From: Candidatus Omnitrophota bacterium
GTDB lineage: Bacteria; Omnitrophota; Gorgyraeia; B26-G9
DNA: 7,724 bases
Direction of reading: 5' to 3'
NCBI GenBank assembly: GCA_023136735.1
Contig: JAGLQQ010000150.1
Location: 1-7,724 of the forward strand
Below, one piece after another: positions 1 through 6,081 of this stretch. The notes beneath the pieces were generated by a model. It was given only the letters and a program-made list of their open reading frames with translations. It had not been told where the DNA came from and did no database searches. Positions within the stretch are counted from its first letter, which is position 1. Each line of letters opens with the position of its first letter. Position numbers and translations under genes: made by a program.

Positions 1-11
1 TGTGTAATCAC

Positions 12-40
12 TTGACCTAAGGCGTGTTAGGATGTACAAT
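12..40 (+). promoter_or_regulatory. Sigma-70 promoter of the first PilZ gene
   Basis: TTGACC at 12-17 and TACAAT at 35-40 are separated by exactly 17 bases. Each hexamer matches the sigma-70 consensus at 5 of 6 positions. Transcription would begin near 46-48, leaving about 30 bases of leader that contain the GAGGG ribosome binding site at 63-67. The promoter overlaps the in-frame GTG at 24, which argues against that GTG as a start. Confidence 0.7.
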
Positions 41-77
41 AAAAGTTGAAAAAATTATTAAAGAGGGCAAGAATAAA

Positions 78-770
78 ATGACAGAAGAAAGAAAAAGTCT
101 TAAAGTCTCAGGTGAAACAACCTACAAGGTTGAGGGTAGTATTTTACCTCCGGTTTCTGTAATGCTGTGTGAAATCGGGGTTAAAGGCATTAAATTTGTT
201 ACAACAGAAAAACTTCAAACTAATGTTGTTCTGGATTTGATGATAAAAGTTTCTGACGGCTCTGACCCAATTCCCGCGCAAGGTAGAGTCGTATGGCAAG
301 GACACGGAGCGTCAAAGTTTTTGCTTGATACGGATATAGAATTTACACGAATTGAGTCAAAGGAAGAGAGCAGGATAGCCAGTTTTATTACTAACTCCGT
401 TGAAAACATTAAAGTCCTCAGACTAAATATACGTTGTCCCATGACTGTAGAAACTGGCTACAGCCTATTTGTTACTCCGGATGTGGAGAAAAAATGTGAG
501 AGTGGGGATATTGGTGTCGAGGGTATGAAGCTATTTCTTGAAGAAAAAGTTGAATTAGGCAGCGATATGAAAATAAGATTTAATCTTCCTCGTGGATGGG
601 GAGCAGTTACAGTTAGTGCTACTGTTGTTTGGAAGGGAAAACAGATGGATAGAATGATTCCTGTCGGAGTGAAATTTCTTGATATTCAAAATCAGGCAAA
701 AAAGAGGATACTGCATTATATCGATTATACATTGTCTCAACATCCCAGTGACAATATTGGTTCTCAATAG
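78..770 (+). CDS. Tandem PilZ-domain protein (copy 1)
   Basis: This 230-residue soluble protein appears to hold two PilZ-like beta-barrel domains. The C-terminal domain (about 112-205) has R115-LNI-R119 followed 25 residues later by D144-IGVE-G149, the spaced RxxxR and D/NxSxxG-type pattern by which PilZ domains hold cyclic di-GMP; the usual Ser is Gly. The N-terminal domain (about 8-105) has the matching EIGVKG turn at 32-37 but no RxxxR, so it is probably a degenerate, non-binding PilZ fold. Each domain ends in a strand with a VVW motif (71-73 and 183-185), a common PilZ feature. No signal peptide or membrane segment is seen. The ATG at 78 is chosen because it follows AGAGGG at 62-67, aligns with the paralogue downstream, and lies downstream of the promoter, whereas the alternative GTG at 24 lies inside it. 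The partner and process are unknown; cyclic di-GMP binding is inference. Confidence 0.8.
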   Translation: MTEERKSLKVSGETTYKVEGSILPPVSVMLCEIGVKGIKFVTTEKLQTNVVLDLMIKVSDGSDPIPAQGRVVWQGHGASKFLLDTDIEFTRIESKEESRIASFITNSVENIKVLRLNIRCPMTVETGYSLFVTPDVEKKCESGDIGVEGMKLFLEEKVELGSDMKIRFNLPRGWGAVTVSATVVWKGKQMDRMIPVGVKFLDIQNQAKKRILHYIDYTLSQHPSDNIGSQ

Positions 771-784
771 AACGGTTCTTTTTT
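760..784 (+). terminator. Weak terminator-like hairpin after PilZ copy 1
   Basis: GTTCT at 760-764 can pair with AGAAC at 769-773 across a 4-base loop, and a T6 run follows at 779-784. The AGAAC arm could instead pair with a second GTTCT at 775-779, but the loop would be too tight. The stem is only 5 bp and overlaps the stop codon, so termination would be inefficient at best. Confidence 0.3.
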
Positions 785-824
785 GAAATATTTAAGTAGA
801 ATGCTTTCCTGTCTTAAAGTAATT

Positions 825-830
825 TATAAT
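825..830 (+). promoter_or_regulatory. Possible -10 box for PilZ copy 2
   Basis: A perfect TATAAT sits at 825-830 in the 112-base gap between the two PilZ genes, giving a predicted start near 837 and a leader of about 46 bases. No recognisable -35 hexamer lies 16-18 bases upstream and there is no extended -10 TG. In such AT-rich DNA this may be chance. Confidence 0.3.
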
Positions 831-882
831 TATTAAACCTAAAATAATTTGGAATATTGAGTGATTCAGGAATTAAAATAAA

Positions 883-1578
883 ATGGAAAAAAAAATAAGT
901 AATATAAGAAACATAAGAAATATAAGTCTATCGATATCAGGGGAGGCTACGTATAAGATAAGTGGATCTCTGGTATCACTTGTGGATGTAATTGTCCGAG
1001 AAATAAGCAAAAATGGACTAAAATTTGTTACTTCTAATACGCTTGAGCCGGAAACCGCGATAGATCTAATTATTAAGATAACAAGTATTTCAGAACCGAT
1101 ACACGCGGTCGCGAAAGTACTATGGCAAAGAAAACTAAACTCCAAGTTTCTTTTAGATACTAGCGTCGAATTTATTAAGATTGATGACGAAAACTCTAAC
1201 AGATTGGTCAAGTATATATATGAATACGCGGCTTCATCTGTTATCAATAGAGAATATGTGCGAGCTTCATTAATAACAGAAGTAATTTTTTTCGAACTTA
1301 AATCTGAGGATATCAAGACCAAATGTTTCAGCGCTGACATAGGTGTAAAGGGAATGAAACTTTTCATCAATGAAATGATCGATGTCCAGACATACATTAT
1401 GTTGAGTTTTTATTTGCCGGATGATGATGCTTATCGGTTTTCTCTTAAGGGGAAGGTAGTTTGGGGCAGAAAGGGATATCCAAACGTTTTGGGAGTACGA
1501 TTTGAGCAGCTTTCTGAGGTAGACCTGAATAGAATAATAAAATATGTTCAATCGAAATTATCACAATCACAAAGTTGA
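883..1578 (+). CDS. Tandem PilZ-domain protein (copy 2)
   Basis: This 231-residue protein is a clear paralogue of the upstream gene. The first domains align without gaps from the SGE-x-TYK motif (19-25), at roughly 40% identity by eye, and the shared SKFLLDT block is at 87-93. The C-terminal domain again carries RxxxR (R123-EYV-R127) and DxGxxG (D152-IGVK-G157), so cyclic di-GMP binding is plausible there; the N-terminal domain lacks RxxxR. The VLW (79-81) and VVW (192-194) strands match copy 1. No signal peptide or membrane helix is present. The ATG at 883 follows AGGA at 868-871, a weak and rather distant ribosome binding site. The N-terminus is unusual: an A9 run follows the start codon and a 9-bp tandem repeat encodes IRN-IRN. 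The pair probably arose by tandem duplication, and the sequence divergence suggests it is not recent. Confidence 0.78.
   Translation: MEKKISNIRNIRNISLSISGEATYKISGSLVSLVDVIVREISKNGLKFVTSNTLEPETAIDLIIKITSISEPIHAVAKVLWQRKLNSKFLLDTSVEFIKIDDENSNRLVKYIYEYAASSVINREYVRASLITEVIFFELKSEDIKTKCFSADIGVKGMKLFINEMIDVQTYIMLSFYLPDDDAYRFSLKGKVVWGRKGYPNVLGVRFEQLSEVDLNRIIKYVQSKLSQSQS
904..926 (+). repeat. Short 9-bp tandem repeat in PilZ copy 2
   Basis: ATAAGAAAC (904-912) is followed directly by ATAAGAAAT (913-921) and a partial third unit ATAAG (922-926), encoding a repeated Ile-Arg-Asn. The segment is absent from the upstream paralogue, so it looks like a local expansion at the N-terminus with little structural consequence. 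Confidence 0.5.
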
Positions 1579-1586
1579 TGAAAATG

Positions 1587-1615
1587 TTGACTTTTTCGAC
1601 CATAGAGAGTATAAT
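1587..1615 (+). promoter_or_regulatory. Strong sigma-70 promoter for the citrate synthase gene
   Basis: TTGACT (1587-1592, 5 of 6 consensus) and TATAAT (1610-1615, 6 of 6) are separated by exactly 17 bases. The -35 box begins 9 bases after the stop codon of PilZ copy 2. Transcription should begin near 1621-1623, about 108 bases before the citrate synthase start codon. This is the best promoter in the window. Confidence 0.75.
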
Positions 1616-1653
1616 AATAAAGCGTAATGGACTAAAATTAAAGTAATTATGAG

Positions 1654-1696
1654 TCTCAAGGATGGGAGGGGAGAGCCCTCTTTTTTTTCTTTGAGA
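1654..1696 (+). promoter_or_regulatory. Leader hairpin with U8 tract, possible attenuator
   Basis: GAGGG (1666-1670) pairs with CCCTC (1676-1680) around a GAGAG loop; two G-U pairs extend the stem to 1664-1682. A T8 run spans 1681-1688, giving intrinsic-terminator form. Bases 1654-1662 can also pair with 1688-1696 (9 bp including one G-U), so the whole segment can fold into one long two-part hairpin with the U-tract in an internal loop. It lies downstream of the promoter at 1587-1615 and upstream of the gene, which points to premature termination in the leader. Read-through termination for PilZ copy 2 is the alternative. Confidence 0.5.
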
Positions 1697-1729
1697 ATAA
1701 AAAATAAGACATATTATAAGGAGTTAACT

Positions 1730-3139
1730 ATGCATGAGAATACAAAAGAAATAACTGGAATAATTCTAAAGGCAAAGGAAAAGGCGATTAAGGAAACCAG
1801 CCGAGAGCCTGAGCCTGAGCTTACCAAACCGATAAATTGGCCTGTAGATTGTGTTGTTGGCCCAGGGCTTGAAGGTGCTATCGCATGTGAAACAAGGATA
1901 GGATATGTTAACGGATCAAAGGGGTGGCTGGTTTATCGCGGCTATAATATCTTTGACTTATGCGCTTATGGGACATATGAAGAAGTAAGTTATTTGCTTA
2001 TGTACGGCTATTTACCTTCGAATACACAGCTGACAAGATTTAAGAAAAAGCTTATTGAATACCGTACCGCGCATCAAACAAAGAGACTTCTCATGGGATT
2101 TCCTATTGAAAAAATGAAGCCCATGGGTGCATTGAGGCTTGGAACAAACCTAATGCGTCAGGAATTCACAGATGTTGACAGGGATAAATACTTATCTAAT
2201 GTTGCAAGGATAATAGCAGCTGATGAGGATTCCATTCCTATGGAAACAACACCCATGGGTGAGGAGAATGCTATTTATGAGTTTAAGCGTCAGCAGAGAG
2301 AAGATAGCATTAAAGAAGACCTTAAGCATGCTACTGGGTTTGAGTCCTGTTTTCATCTACTTTCCGGAGTAGCTTCTTTAACCGGCGCTATTGCTCGACT
2401 GCGCTGCGGTCAAATGCCGATAGAGCACGACCCTGAGCTTAGTTTTGCGGGAAATCTTATCTATACCATGACAGGGAAAAAACCTACGCCTGTTGAAGAA
2501 AGAGTTATGGATGTATCTTTAATCCTGCATGCGGATCATGGCATGAATGCCAGTACATTTGCATCCATGGTAGTTGCTTCAACCTTGTCAGATGTCTATC
2601 TTTCTGTGGGAGCGGGTATCGCGGCATTACAGGGCCCGCTGCATGGGGGCGCTAATGAGAGAGTTATCGAAATGCTGAAAGATATAGGCAGTGAAGAAAA
2701 TGTGCCTGCCTGGTTTGAGAAAAAACGTTCTAAAAAAGAAAAGATCATGGGTTTTGGCCATAGAGTTTATAAATCTTATGACCCGAGAGCGCGAGTTCTT
2801 AGTCCTTTAGCGAAATATATGACCAAAGAAAATAAGAAAAGTAAAAAATTGTATAGAATCGCGAGAACTTTAGAAAAGGAAGTTATCAAAACGTTAGGAG
2901 CCGAGAAAAAGATTTTTCCTAATGTTGATTTTTATTCGGGTATAGTATATGCAAGTATGGGTATCCCGTCGGATTTGTTTACCCCGATATTTGCTGTAAG
3001 CCGTGTGGCTGGCTGGACATCACGTGTTCAGGAATACTTGAGAAAAAACCGTATTTTTAGGCCGCGTGCTATGTATATTGGACCGTTTGATAAAGAGTTT
3101 CCCCCTATTGAAAATCGCGGCCGCACCAAAAAAAGCTGA
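1730..3139 (+). CDS. gltA: Divergent citrate synthase
   Basis: Citrate synthase condenses oxaloacetate and acetyl-CoA to citrate in the cytoplasm; some relatives use propionyl-CoA to make 2-methylcitrate, and the sequence alone does not separate these. The catalytic triad is intact: H305 in GPLHGGANE, H344 in GFGHRVYK and D400 in NVDFYSG. The conserved LHADHGMNAST segment is at 266-276, and the N-terminal block contains LVYRGYNI (67-74). At 469 residues it is longer than the roughly 370-430 usual for bacterial enzymes. The excess is largely a charged insertion at about 163-203, where the family's HPMDVLR region reads KPMGALR at 130-136. Near the C-terminus the usual GWxAHxxEQ reads GWTSRVQEY. 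The start at 1730 has an ideal TAAGGAG site at 1717-1723; an in-frame ATG at 1649 lacks one and would run translation through the leader hairpin. Family assignment is firm, substrate is not, and the gene symbol is by homology. Confidence 0.92.
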   Translation: MHENTKEITGIILKAKEKAIKETSREPEPELTKPINWPVDCVVGPGLEGAIACETRIGYVNGSKGWLVYRGYNIFDLCAYGTYEEVSYLLMYGYLPSNTQLTRFKKKLIEYRTAHQTKRLLMGFPIEKMKPMGALRLGTNLMRQEFTDVDRDKYLSNVARIIAADEDSIPMETTPMGEENAIYEFKRQQREDSIKEDLKHATGFESCFHLLSGVASLTGAIARLRCGQMPIEHDPELSFAGNLIYTMTGKKPTPVEERVMDVSLILHADHGMNASTFASMVVASTLSDVYLSVGAGIAALQGPLHGGANERVIEMLKDIGSEENVPAWFEKKRSKKEKIMGFGHRVYKSYDPRARVLSPLAKYMTKENKKSKKLYRIARTLEKEVIKTLGAEKKIFPNVDFYSGIVYASMGIPSDLFTPIFAVSRVAGWTSRVQEYLRKNRIFRPRAMYIGPFDKEFPPIENRGRTKKS

Positions 3140-3165
3140 AATTTATATATTTTAAGGGATAAAGC

Positions 3166-3582
3166 GTGAAAAGTTTTACTGAACAGCTTTGGTTTGAAAC
3201 CTCTTCCAGGAGGGCTTATATAAATATCACTCCAAGGATTGACTCAAGCCTTAAAAAGAGTGGTATAAAAGAGGGATTATGTCTGGTTAATGCCATGCAT
3301 ATTACAGCGAGTGTTTTTATAAATGATGATGAGAGTGGATTGCATCATGATTTTGATAAATGGTTAGAAAAACTAGCTCCATACCAGCCTACTTCACAAT
3401 ACCAGCATAATAACGGTGAGGACAATGCCGATGCCCATTTAAAGCGCAGTGTCATGGGTAGAGAGGTTGTAGTGGCTATTACTAAAGGTAAGTTCGATTT
3501 TGGTCCCTGGGAGCAGATTTTTTACGGAGAGTTTGATGGAAAAAGAAAAAAAAGAGTACTAGTTAAAATAATTGGAGAATAG
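3166..3582 (+). CDS. yjbQ: YjbQ/UPF0047 family protein (possible thiamine phosphate synthase-like)
   Basis: This 138-residue protein matches the YjbQ (UPF0047) family along its full, typical length. Family hallmarks are the MHITASVFIND segment (44-54), Y79-x-H81, the DNADAHLK motif (86-93) with its conserved acidic and His residues, then GPWEQIFYGEFDG (113-125) at the barrel end. E. coli YjbQ has been described as having secondary thiamine-phosphate synthase activity, but the physiological role of the family is unsettled, so that function is only suggested. The GTG start at 3166 follows AAGGGA at 3154-3159 with 6 bases between. The gene begins 26 bases after citrate synthase ends, with no terminator between, so they probably share a transcript. 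Its last codons hold the ribosome binding site of the next gene, which starts 2 bases after the stop codon. Confidence 0.85.
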   Translation: MKSFTEQLWFETSSRRAYINITPRIDSSLKKSGIKEGLCLVNAMHITASVFINDDESGLHHDFDKWLEKLAPYQPTSQYQHNNGEDNADAHLKRSVMGREVVVAITKGKFDFGPWEQIFYGEFDGKRKKRVLVKIIGE

Positions 3583-3584
3583 CC

Positions 3585-3947
3585 GTGCTGAATATAGAAG
3601 AAATGGATTTACACAGGGCTGGGATTGAACACTTGTTCTGGAAGAGAATAATAAGAAACTATCTTGATGACAAAGAAAACAGAGAATTAATAGAGACAGT
3701 TTCGCATAAAAGCTGCCGACTAGGCCATTGGTTGTATTCTTCAGGAATAGAAAAATACGGCAAAATTACAGAGCTTAGGGAATTGGAAACAACGCATGTT
3801 GAATTACATAATATTGCAAATAGGGTAATAAGATCAAAAAAAGATGGAAATGTTGTCCAAGCGGATAATGAGTATGAAAATCTGGATAAAATTATCAAAG
3901 TAATAGTGGCTAAATTAACCGCGTTAGCGGTAAAATTAAGTTCTTAG
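3585..3947 (+). CDS. Stand-alone CZB (chemoreceptor zinc-binding) domain protein
   Basis: The 120 residues form little more than one CZB domain, a helical zinc-binding module best known at the ends of chemoreceptors and in the diguanylate cyclase DgcZ. The expected 3His-1Cys ligands are visible: H16 in IEHLFWK, C44 in SCRLGHWLY, and H71 and H75 in THVELH. The CRLGxWLY...GxxxYG block (44-59) is typical. There is no transmembrane helix, methyl-accepting domain or GGDEF domain, so it presumably binds zinc in the cytoplasm and acts on another protein. The GTG start lies 2 bases after the yjbQ stop with GGAG at 3574-3577 inside yjbQ, so translational coupling is likely. The helical C-terminus (about 90-118) may be a coiled coil. 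Domain assignment is confident; the zinc-sensor role and partner are inferred. Confidence 0.82.
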   Translation: MLNIEEMDLHRAGIEHLFWKRIIRNYLDDKENRELIETVSHKSCRLGHWLYSSGIEKYGKITELRELETTHVELHNIANRVIRSKKDGNVVQADNEYENLDKIIKVIVAKLTALAVKLSS

Positions 3948-3981
3948 GTTATGTAATACCAATCAAAAGGAGGGGGAAATA

Positions 3982-4590
3982 GTGAAGAAGAAGATTTTTT
4001 TATTAGCAAGTGTGTTTGTGCTAGCGGTTTTTCTTGTCGGTTGCGGGGGTAGATCAGTAAAGAGGTTGGAAACAGAAAAAGTTGTGGATATTAGCGGTCG
4101 ATGGAATGATACGGATTCACGACTGGTTTCTGAGGAAATGATAAAAGATTGTCTCAGTCGGCCATGGTTAAATAAATTCGAAGAAAAAAATAAAAAAGAT
4201 CCTGTGGTCATAGTAGGCACGATAACAAACCGTAGTTCTGAACATATTAACTCTCAGCTTTTTACTAAAGACCTTGAAATGGCGTTTATTAATTCCGCGA
4301 TGGTCAAGGTTGTTGCTTCGGTGGGGGAGCGAGAGGAAGTCAGAGAAGAACGCGAAGCTCAGCAGGAAGGGCTTACTGATGAGAAAACGGTTACCGCCTT
4401 TGGACTTGAAACCGGAGCTGACTTCATGTTACAGGGGAGTATAAATTCCGTAAAGGATGAAATAAAAGGCAAGTATGTGATTTTATATCAGGTAAACCTG
4501 GAGCTTGTCGATCTTACTAATAATCAGAAATCCTGGATTGGACAGCGTAAGATAAAAAAATATGTTAAAAAAGGTAAGTTTTCTTTATAA
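3982..4590 (+). CDS. LpoB-like penicillin-binding protein activator lipoprotein
   Basis: The N-terminus is a lipoprotein signal: KKK at 2-4, a hydrophobic stretch from 5 to 19, and lipobox LVGC with lipidated Cys21. The mature part matches the LpoB/PBP-activator family, with DISGRWNDTDSRL (36-48) entering the domain, a VVIVGTITNRSSEHIN strand-turn (75-90), helix and strand to about 112, an acidic ExREEREAQQ helix (119-128), then GADFMLQGSINS (145-156) and a final YQVNLELVDL strand (169-178). In enterobacteria LpoB sits in the outer membrane and reaches through peptidoglycan to stimulate PBP1b. Distant homologues are widespread and their partners mostly unproven. The GTG start at 3982 has a very strong AAGGAGGGGG site at 3967-3975. 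It starts 34 bases after the CZB gene and may be cotranscribed with it. The next gene encodes another lipoprotein. Confidence 0.82.
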   Translation: MKKKIFLLASVFVLAVFLVGCGGRSVKRLETEKVVDISGRWNDTDSRLVSEEMIKDCLSRPWLNKFEEKNKKDPVVIVGTITNRSSEHINSQLFTKDLEMAFINSAMVKVVASVGEREEVREEREAQQEGLTDEKTVTAFGLETGADFMLQGSINSVKDEIKGKYVILYQVNLELVDLTNNQKSWIGQRKIKKYVKKGKFSL

Positions 4591-4614
4591 AACCTGACTG
4601 TGGATAAATATGTT

Positions 4615-5994
4615 ATGGCGATAAAAAAACTAAAACTAAAACGCGAAATGTTTATACGAGCGATAAGTATTTTATCGCTCGTATTTTTATTAAACTCCTG
4701 CGCGTCTGTTCCCAAAAGCCAACCGCAAATAGATGCTCTTCTTTTAAGTAATAATTATGAGCAGGCATTAGCTATTCTCTCTAATGACAAAAATGCTTAC
4801 GGAGCGAATAATGAACTATTATATTCCCTTGATAAGGGAATACTTGAGCATTTTAATCGTGATTATGCCAAAAGTATTGAAACTTTTGCCAATGCTCAGG
4901 TTAAATTCGATGAGCTTTACACTGAGTCCTTGAGTAAAATAGCAGCTACCTGGATATTTAATGATTATTCGGCTCCTTATCATGGCGAGGATTTTGAGCA
5001 TGTTTTTATAAATGTTTTTCAAGCAATTAACTATTTGATGCTCGGTGAGTATGAGGATGCTATCGTCGAGGCCAGAGACGTTGATTCCAAATTAAACGCG
5101 ATCAATGCTCAATATAAGGCAGATCAAAAAAACGTTTATAAAGAAGACGCGTTCATACGAATGCTGATGGGTATTTTGTATGAAGCTGGTAAAGGGCGGG
5201 AAAATATTAACGATGCCTATATTTCCTACATAAAGGCCGCTGAGATTTATGAAGGGGATTATAGTAAAAATTATGACGTAGCTTTTCCTGTGCTGCTAAA
5301 AGAAAATATTCTGACTACGGCTAAGGCAATGGGTTGGATGGAGTTTAATAAGGCTAGGAAAAAATATCCTGATACAATGCTTTTGACCTTGAAGGAAAAG
5401 AGTAAAATGGCTGAAGTGTACCTGATACAGTACAACGGGATTTCCCCTAAAAAGATAGAAGATTCACTAACAATTCCTATGCTTGATGGTAATATTGTAA
5501 AAATAGCGTTTCCTAAATACTTAAACCGTCAGTATGGGATTACAACATCGCGTTTTATCGCAAGCAGCAGCGGGGGGGGAGTTTTTAAAGCCGACAGTGA
5601 ACGTGTGCAGGATATCGGGGGTATCGCGAGAAAGAATCTGGCTAGTAGAAAAGTTAGATTTATAGCAAAATCCGTTTTGCGCGCGGCCGGCCGATATCTG
5701 GTTGAGAAAAAGCAGAAAAAAAATATAGAAAAAAAACAAGGTAAAGAAACAGGAGGGTGGTTCAGCTTTTTCGCTAACATCTATAATATTATGATTGAAA
5801 AGGCAGATCTGCGGTCTTGGATGAGTCTACCGGATGAAGTGCGGATTTCTAGAATTATTTTAAAGCCGGGAGATTATGATTTTAGCTTGGAAAATTTTAA
5901 TGACTCAGGCACAAATCTGGGAATTTTAAATATAGAAAAAAAGACTGTTAAAGCAGGTCAAAAGCTTTTTTATATTATTCATACTTCTCATTAA
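4615..5994 (+). CDS. COG3014-like lipoprotein with TPR-like helices
   Basis: This is a predicted lipoprotein of about 459 residues, resembling the uncharacterised COG3014 family. The signal segment has a basic n-region (KKLKLKR), a hydrophobic core and lipobox LNSC with Cys29, followed by Ala-Ser. Helical TPR-like pairs lie at about 40-60, 75-100 and 130-165, the last after the YHGEDFEH motif near 122-129. The C-terminal part holds ADLRSW-x-SLPDEVRISR (about 397-412) and a small beta-rich end. Proteins of this family often lie beside LpoB-like genes in my knowledge of such genomes, suggesting a shared envelope role, but the function is unknown. The start is uncertain: GTG 4600, ATG 4615 and ATG 4648 are in frame and none has a good ribosome binding site; 4648 would leave a compact 17-residue signal before Cys. 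A perfect hairpin lies within these codons. G8 (5572-5579) and two A8 runs (5716-5723, 5729-5736) occur in frame. Confidence 0.72.
   Translation: MAIKKLKLKREMFIRAISILSLVFLLNSCASVPKSQPQIDALLLSNNYEQALAILSNDKNAYGANNELLYSLDKGILEHFNRDYAKSIETFANAQVKFDELYTESLSKIAATWIFNDYSAPYHGEDFEHVFINVFQAINYLMLGEYEDAIVEARDVDSKLNAINAQYKADQKNVYKEDAFIRMLMGILYEAGKGRENINDAYISYIKAAEIYEGDYSKNYDVAFPVLLKENILTTAKAMGWMEFNKARKKYPDTMLLTLKEKSKMAEVYLIQYNGISPKKIEDSLTIPMLDGNIVKIAFPKYLNRQYGITTSRFIASSSGGGVFKADSERVQDIGGIARKNLASRKVRFIAKSVLRAAGRYLVEKKQKKNIEKKQGKETGGWFSFFANIYNIMIEKADLRSWMSLPDEVRISRIILKPGDYDFSLENFNDSGTNLGILNIEKKTVKAGQKLFYIIHTSH
4654..4690 (+). promoter_or_regulatory. Perfect 13-bp stem-loop with T-run inside signal-peptide codons
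   Basis: ATACGAGCGATAA (4654-4666) is the exact reverse complement of TTATCGCTCGTAT (4672-4684), with a 5-base loop GTATT and a T-run at 4684-4688. It has the form of an intrinsic terminator on the + strand; on the - strand no U-tract follows. It starts 63 bases after the LpoB-like stop and is inside the next reading frame, over the codons of the signal peptide. It may reduce expression of the second lipoprotein relative to the first unless ribosomes melt it. Confidence 0.6.
4822..4842 (+). repeat. Perfect 9-bp inverted repeat in coding sequence
   Basis: TATTCCCTT (4822-4830) and AAGGGAATA (4834-4842) are exact reverse complements around a GAT loop. The repeat lies within the COG3014-like gene (codons for YSLDKGI) about 140 bases after the larger hairpin. 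No T-run follows, so it is not a terminator; it may simply be a chance hairpin. Confidence 0.4.
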
Positions 5995-6021
5995 CATTGA
6001 ATAATATGGCGTTTAGTGTTT

Positions 6022-6069
6022 GCTTAATTTGTATTGACTTTAAAATCCTGAGGGATTAAGCTTGTCAAT
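6022..6069 (+). repeat. Interleaved inverted repeats upstream of the PAS sensor
   Basis: GCTTAAT (6022-6028) matches ATTAAGC (6055-6061), and ATTGAC (6033-6038) matches GTCAAT (6064-6069). The arms occur in the order A-B-A'-B', which would allow a pseudoknot. A third hairpin, AATCC (6044-6048) with GGATT (6053-6057), competes with the first. No T-run follows, so this is not a standard terminator for the preceding gene. The arms are short and AT-rich and could be chance. Confidence 0.3.
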
Positions 6070-6081
6070 TAGGAAGTTAAT

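Noticed and set aside
24..77. GTG start at 24 giving an 18-residue longer PilZ copy 1
   Set aside because: It lies between the -35 and -10 boxes of the best promoter for the gene, has no ribosome binding site, and the extension has no counterpart in the paralogue.
873..1397. Long open frame on the minus strand opposite PilZ copy 2
   Set aside because: The plus strand encodes a clear paralogue of the neighbouring PilZ gene; the minus-strand product is hydrophobic, resembles nothing I recognise and looks like a shadow.
1012..1639. Exact 14-base direct repeat AATGGACTAAAATT at 1012-1025 and 1626-1639
   Set aside because: One copy is coding and the other is in a leader; in AT-rich DNA of this length a single 14-base match is not far from chance, and no other sign of a mobile or regulatory element flanks it.
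1691..1717. TTGAGA and TATTAT as a second citrate synthase promoter
   Set aside because: The spacing is only 15 bases and the start site would fall in or after the ribosome binding site, leaving no usable leader.
1649..1729. In-frame ATG at 1649 extending citrate synthase by 27 residues
   Set aside because: There is no ribosome binding site before it, the extension runs through the leader hairpin and U8 tract, and the ATG at 1730 has an ideal TAAGGAG site.
3116..3123. GCGGCCGC palindrome near the end of citrate synthase
   Set aside because: It is a single 8-base palindrome within codons with no partner or repeat context.
3918..3931. ACCGC-GTTA-GCGGT hairpin near the end of the CZB gene
   Set aside because: The stem is 5 bp, lies within codons, and no T-run follows, so it does not support a terminator between the CZB and LpoB-like genes.
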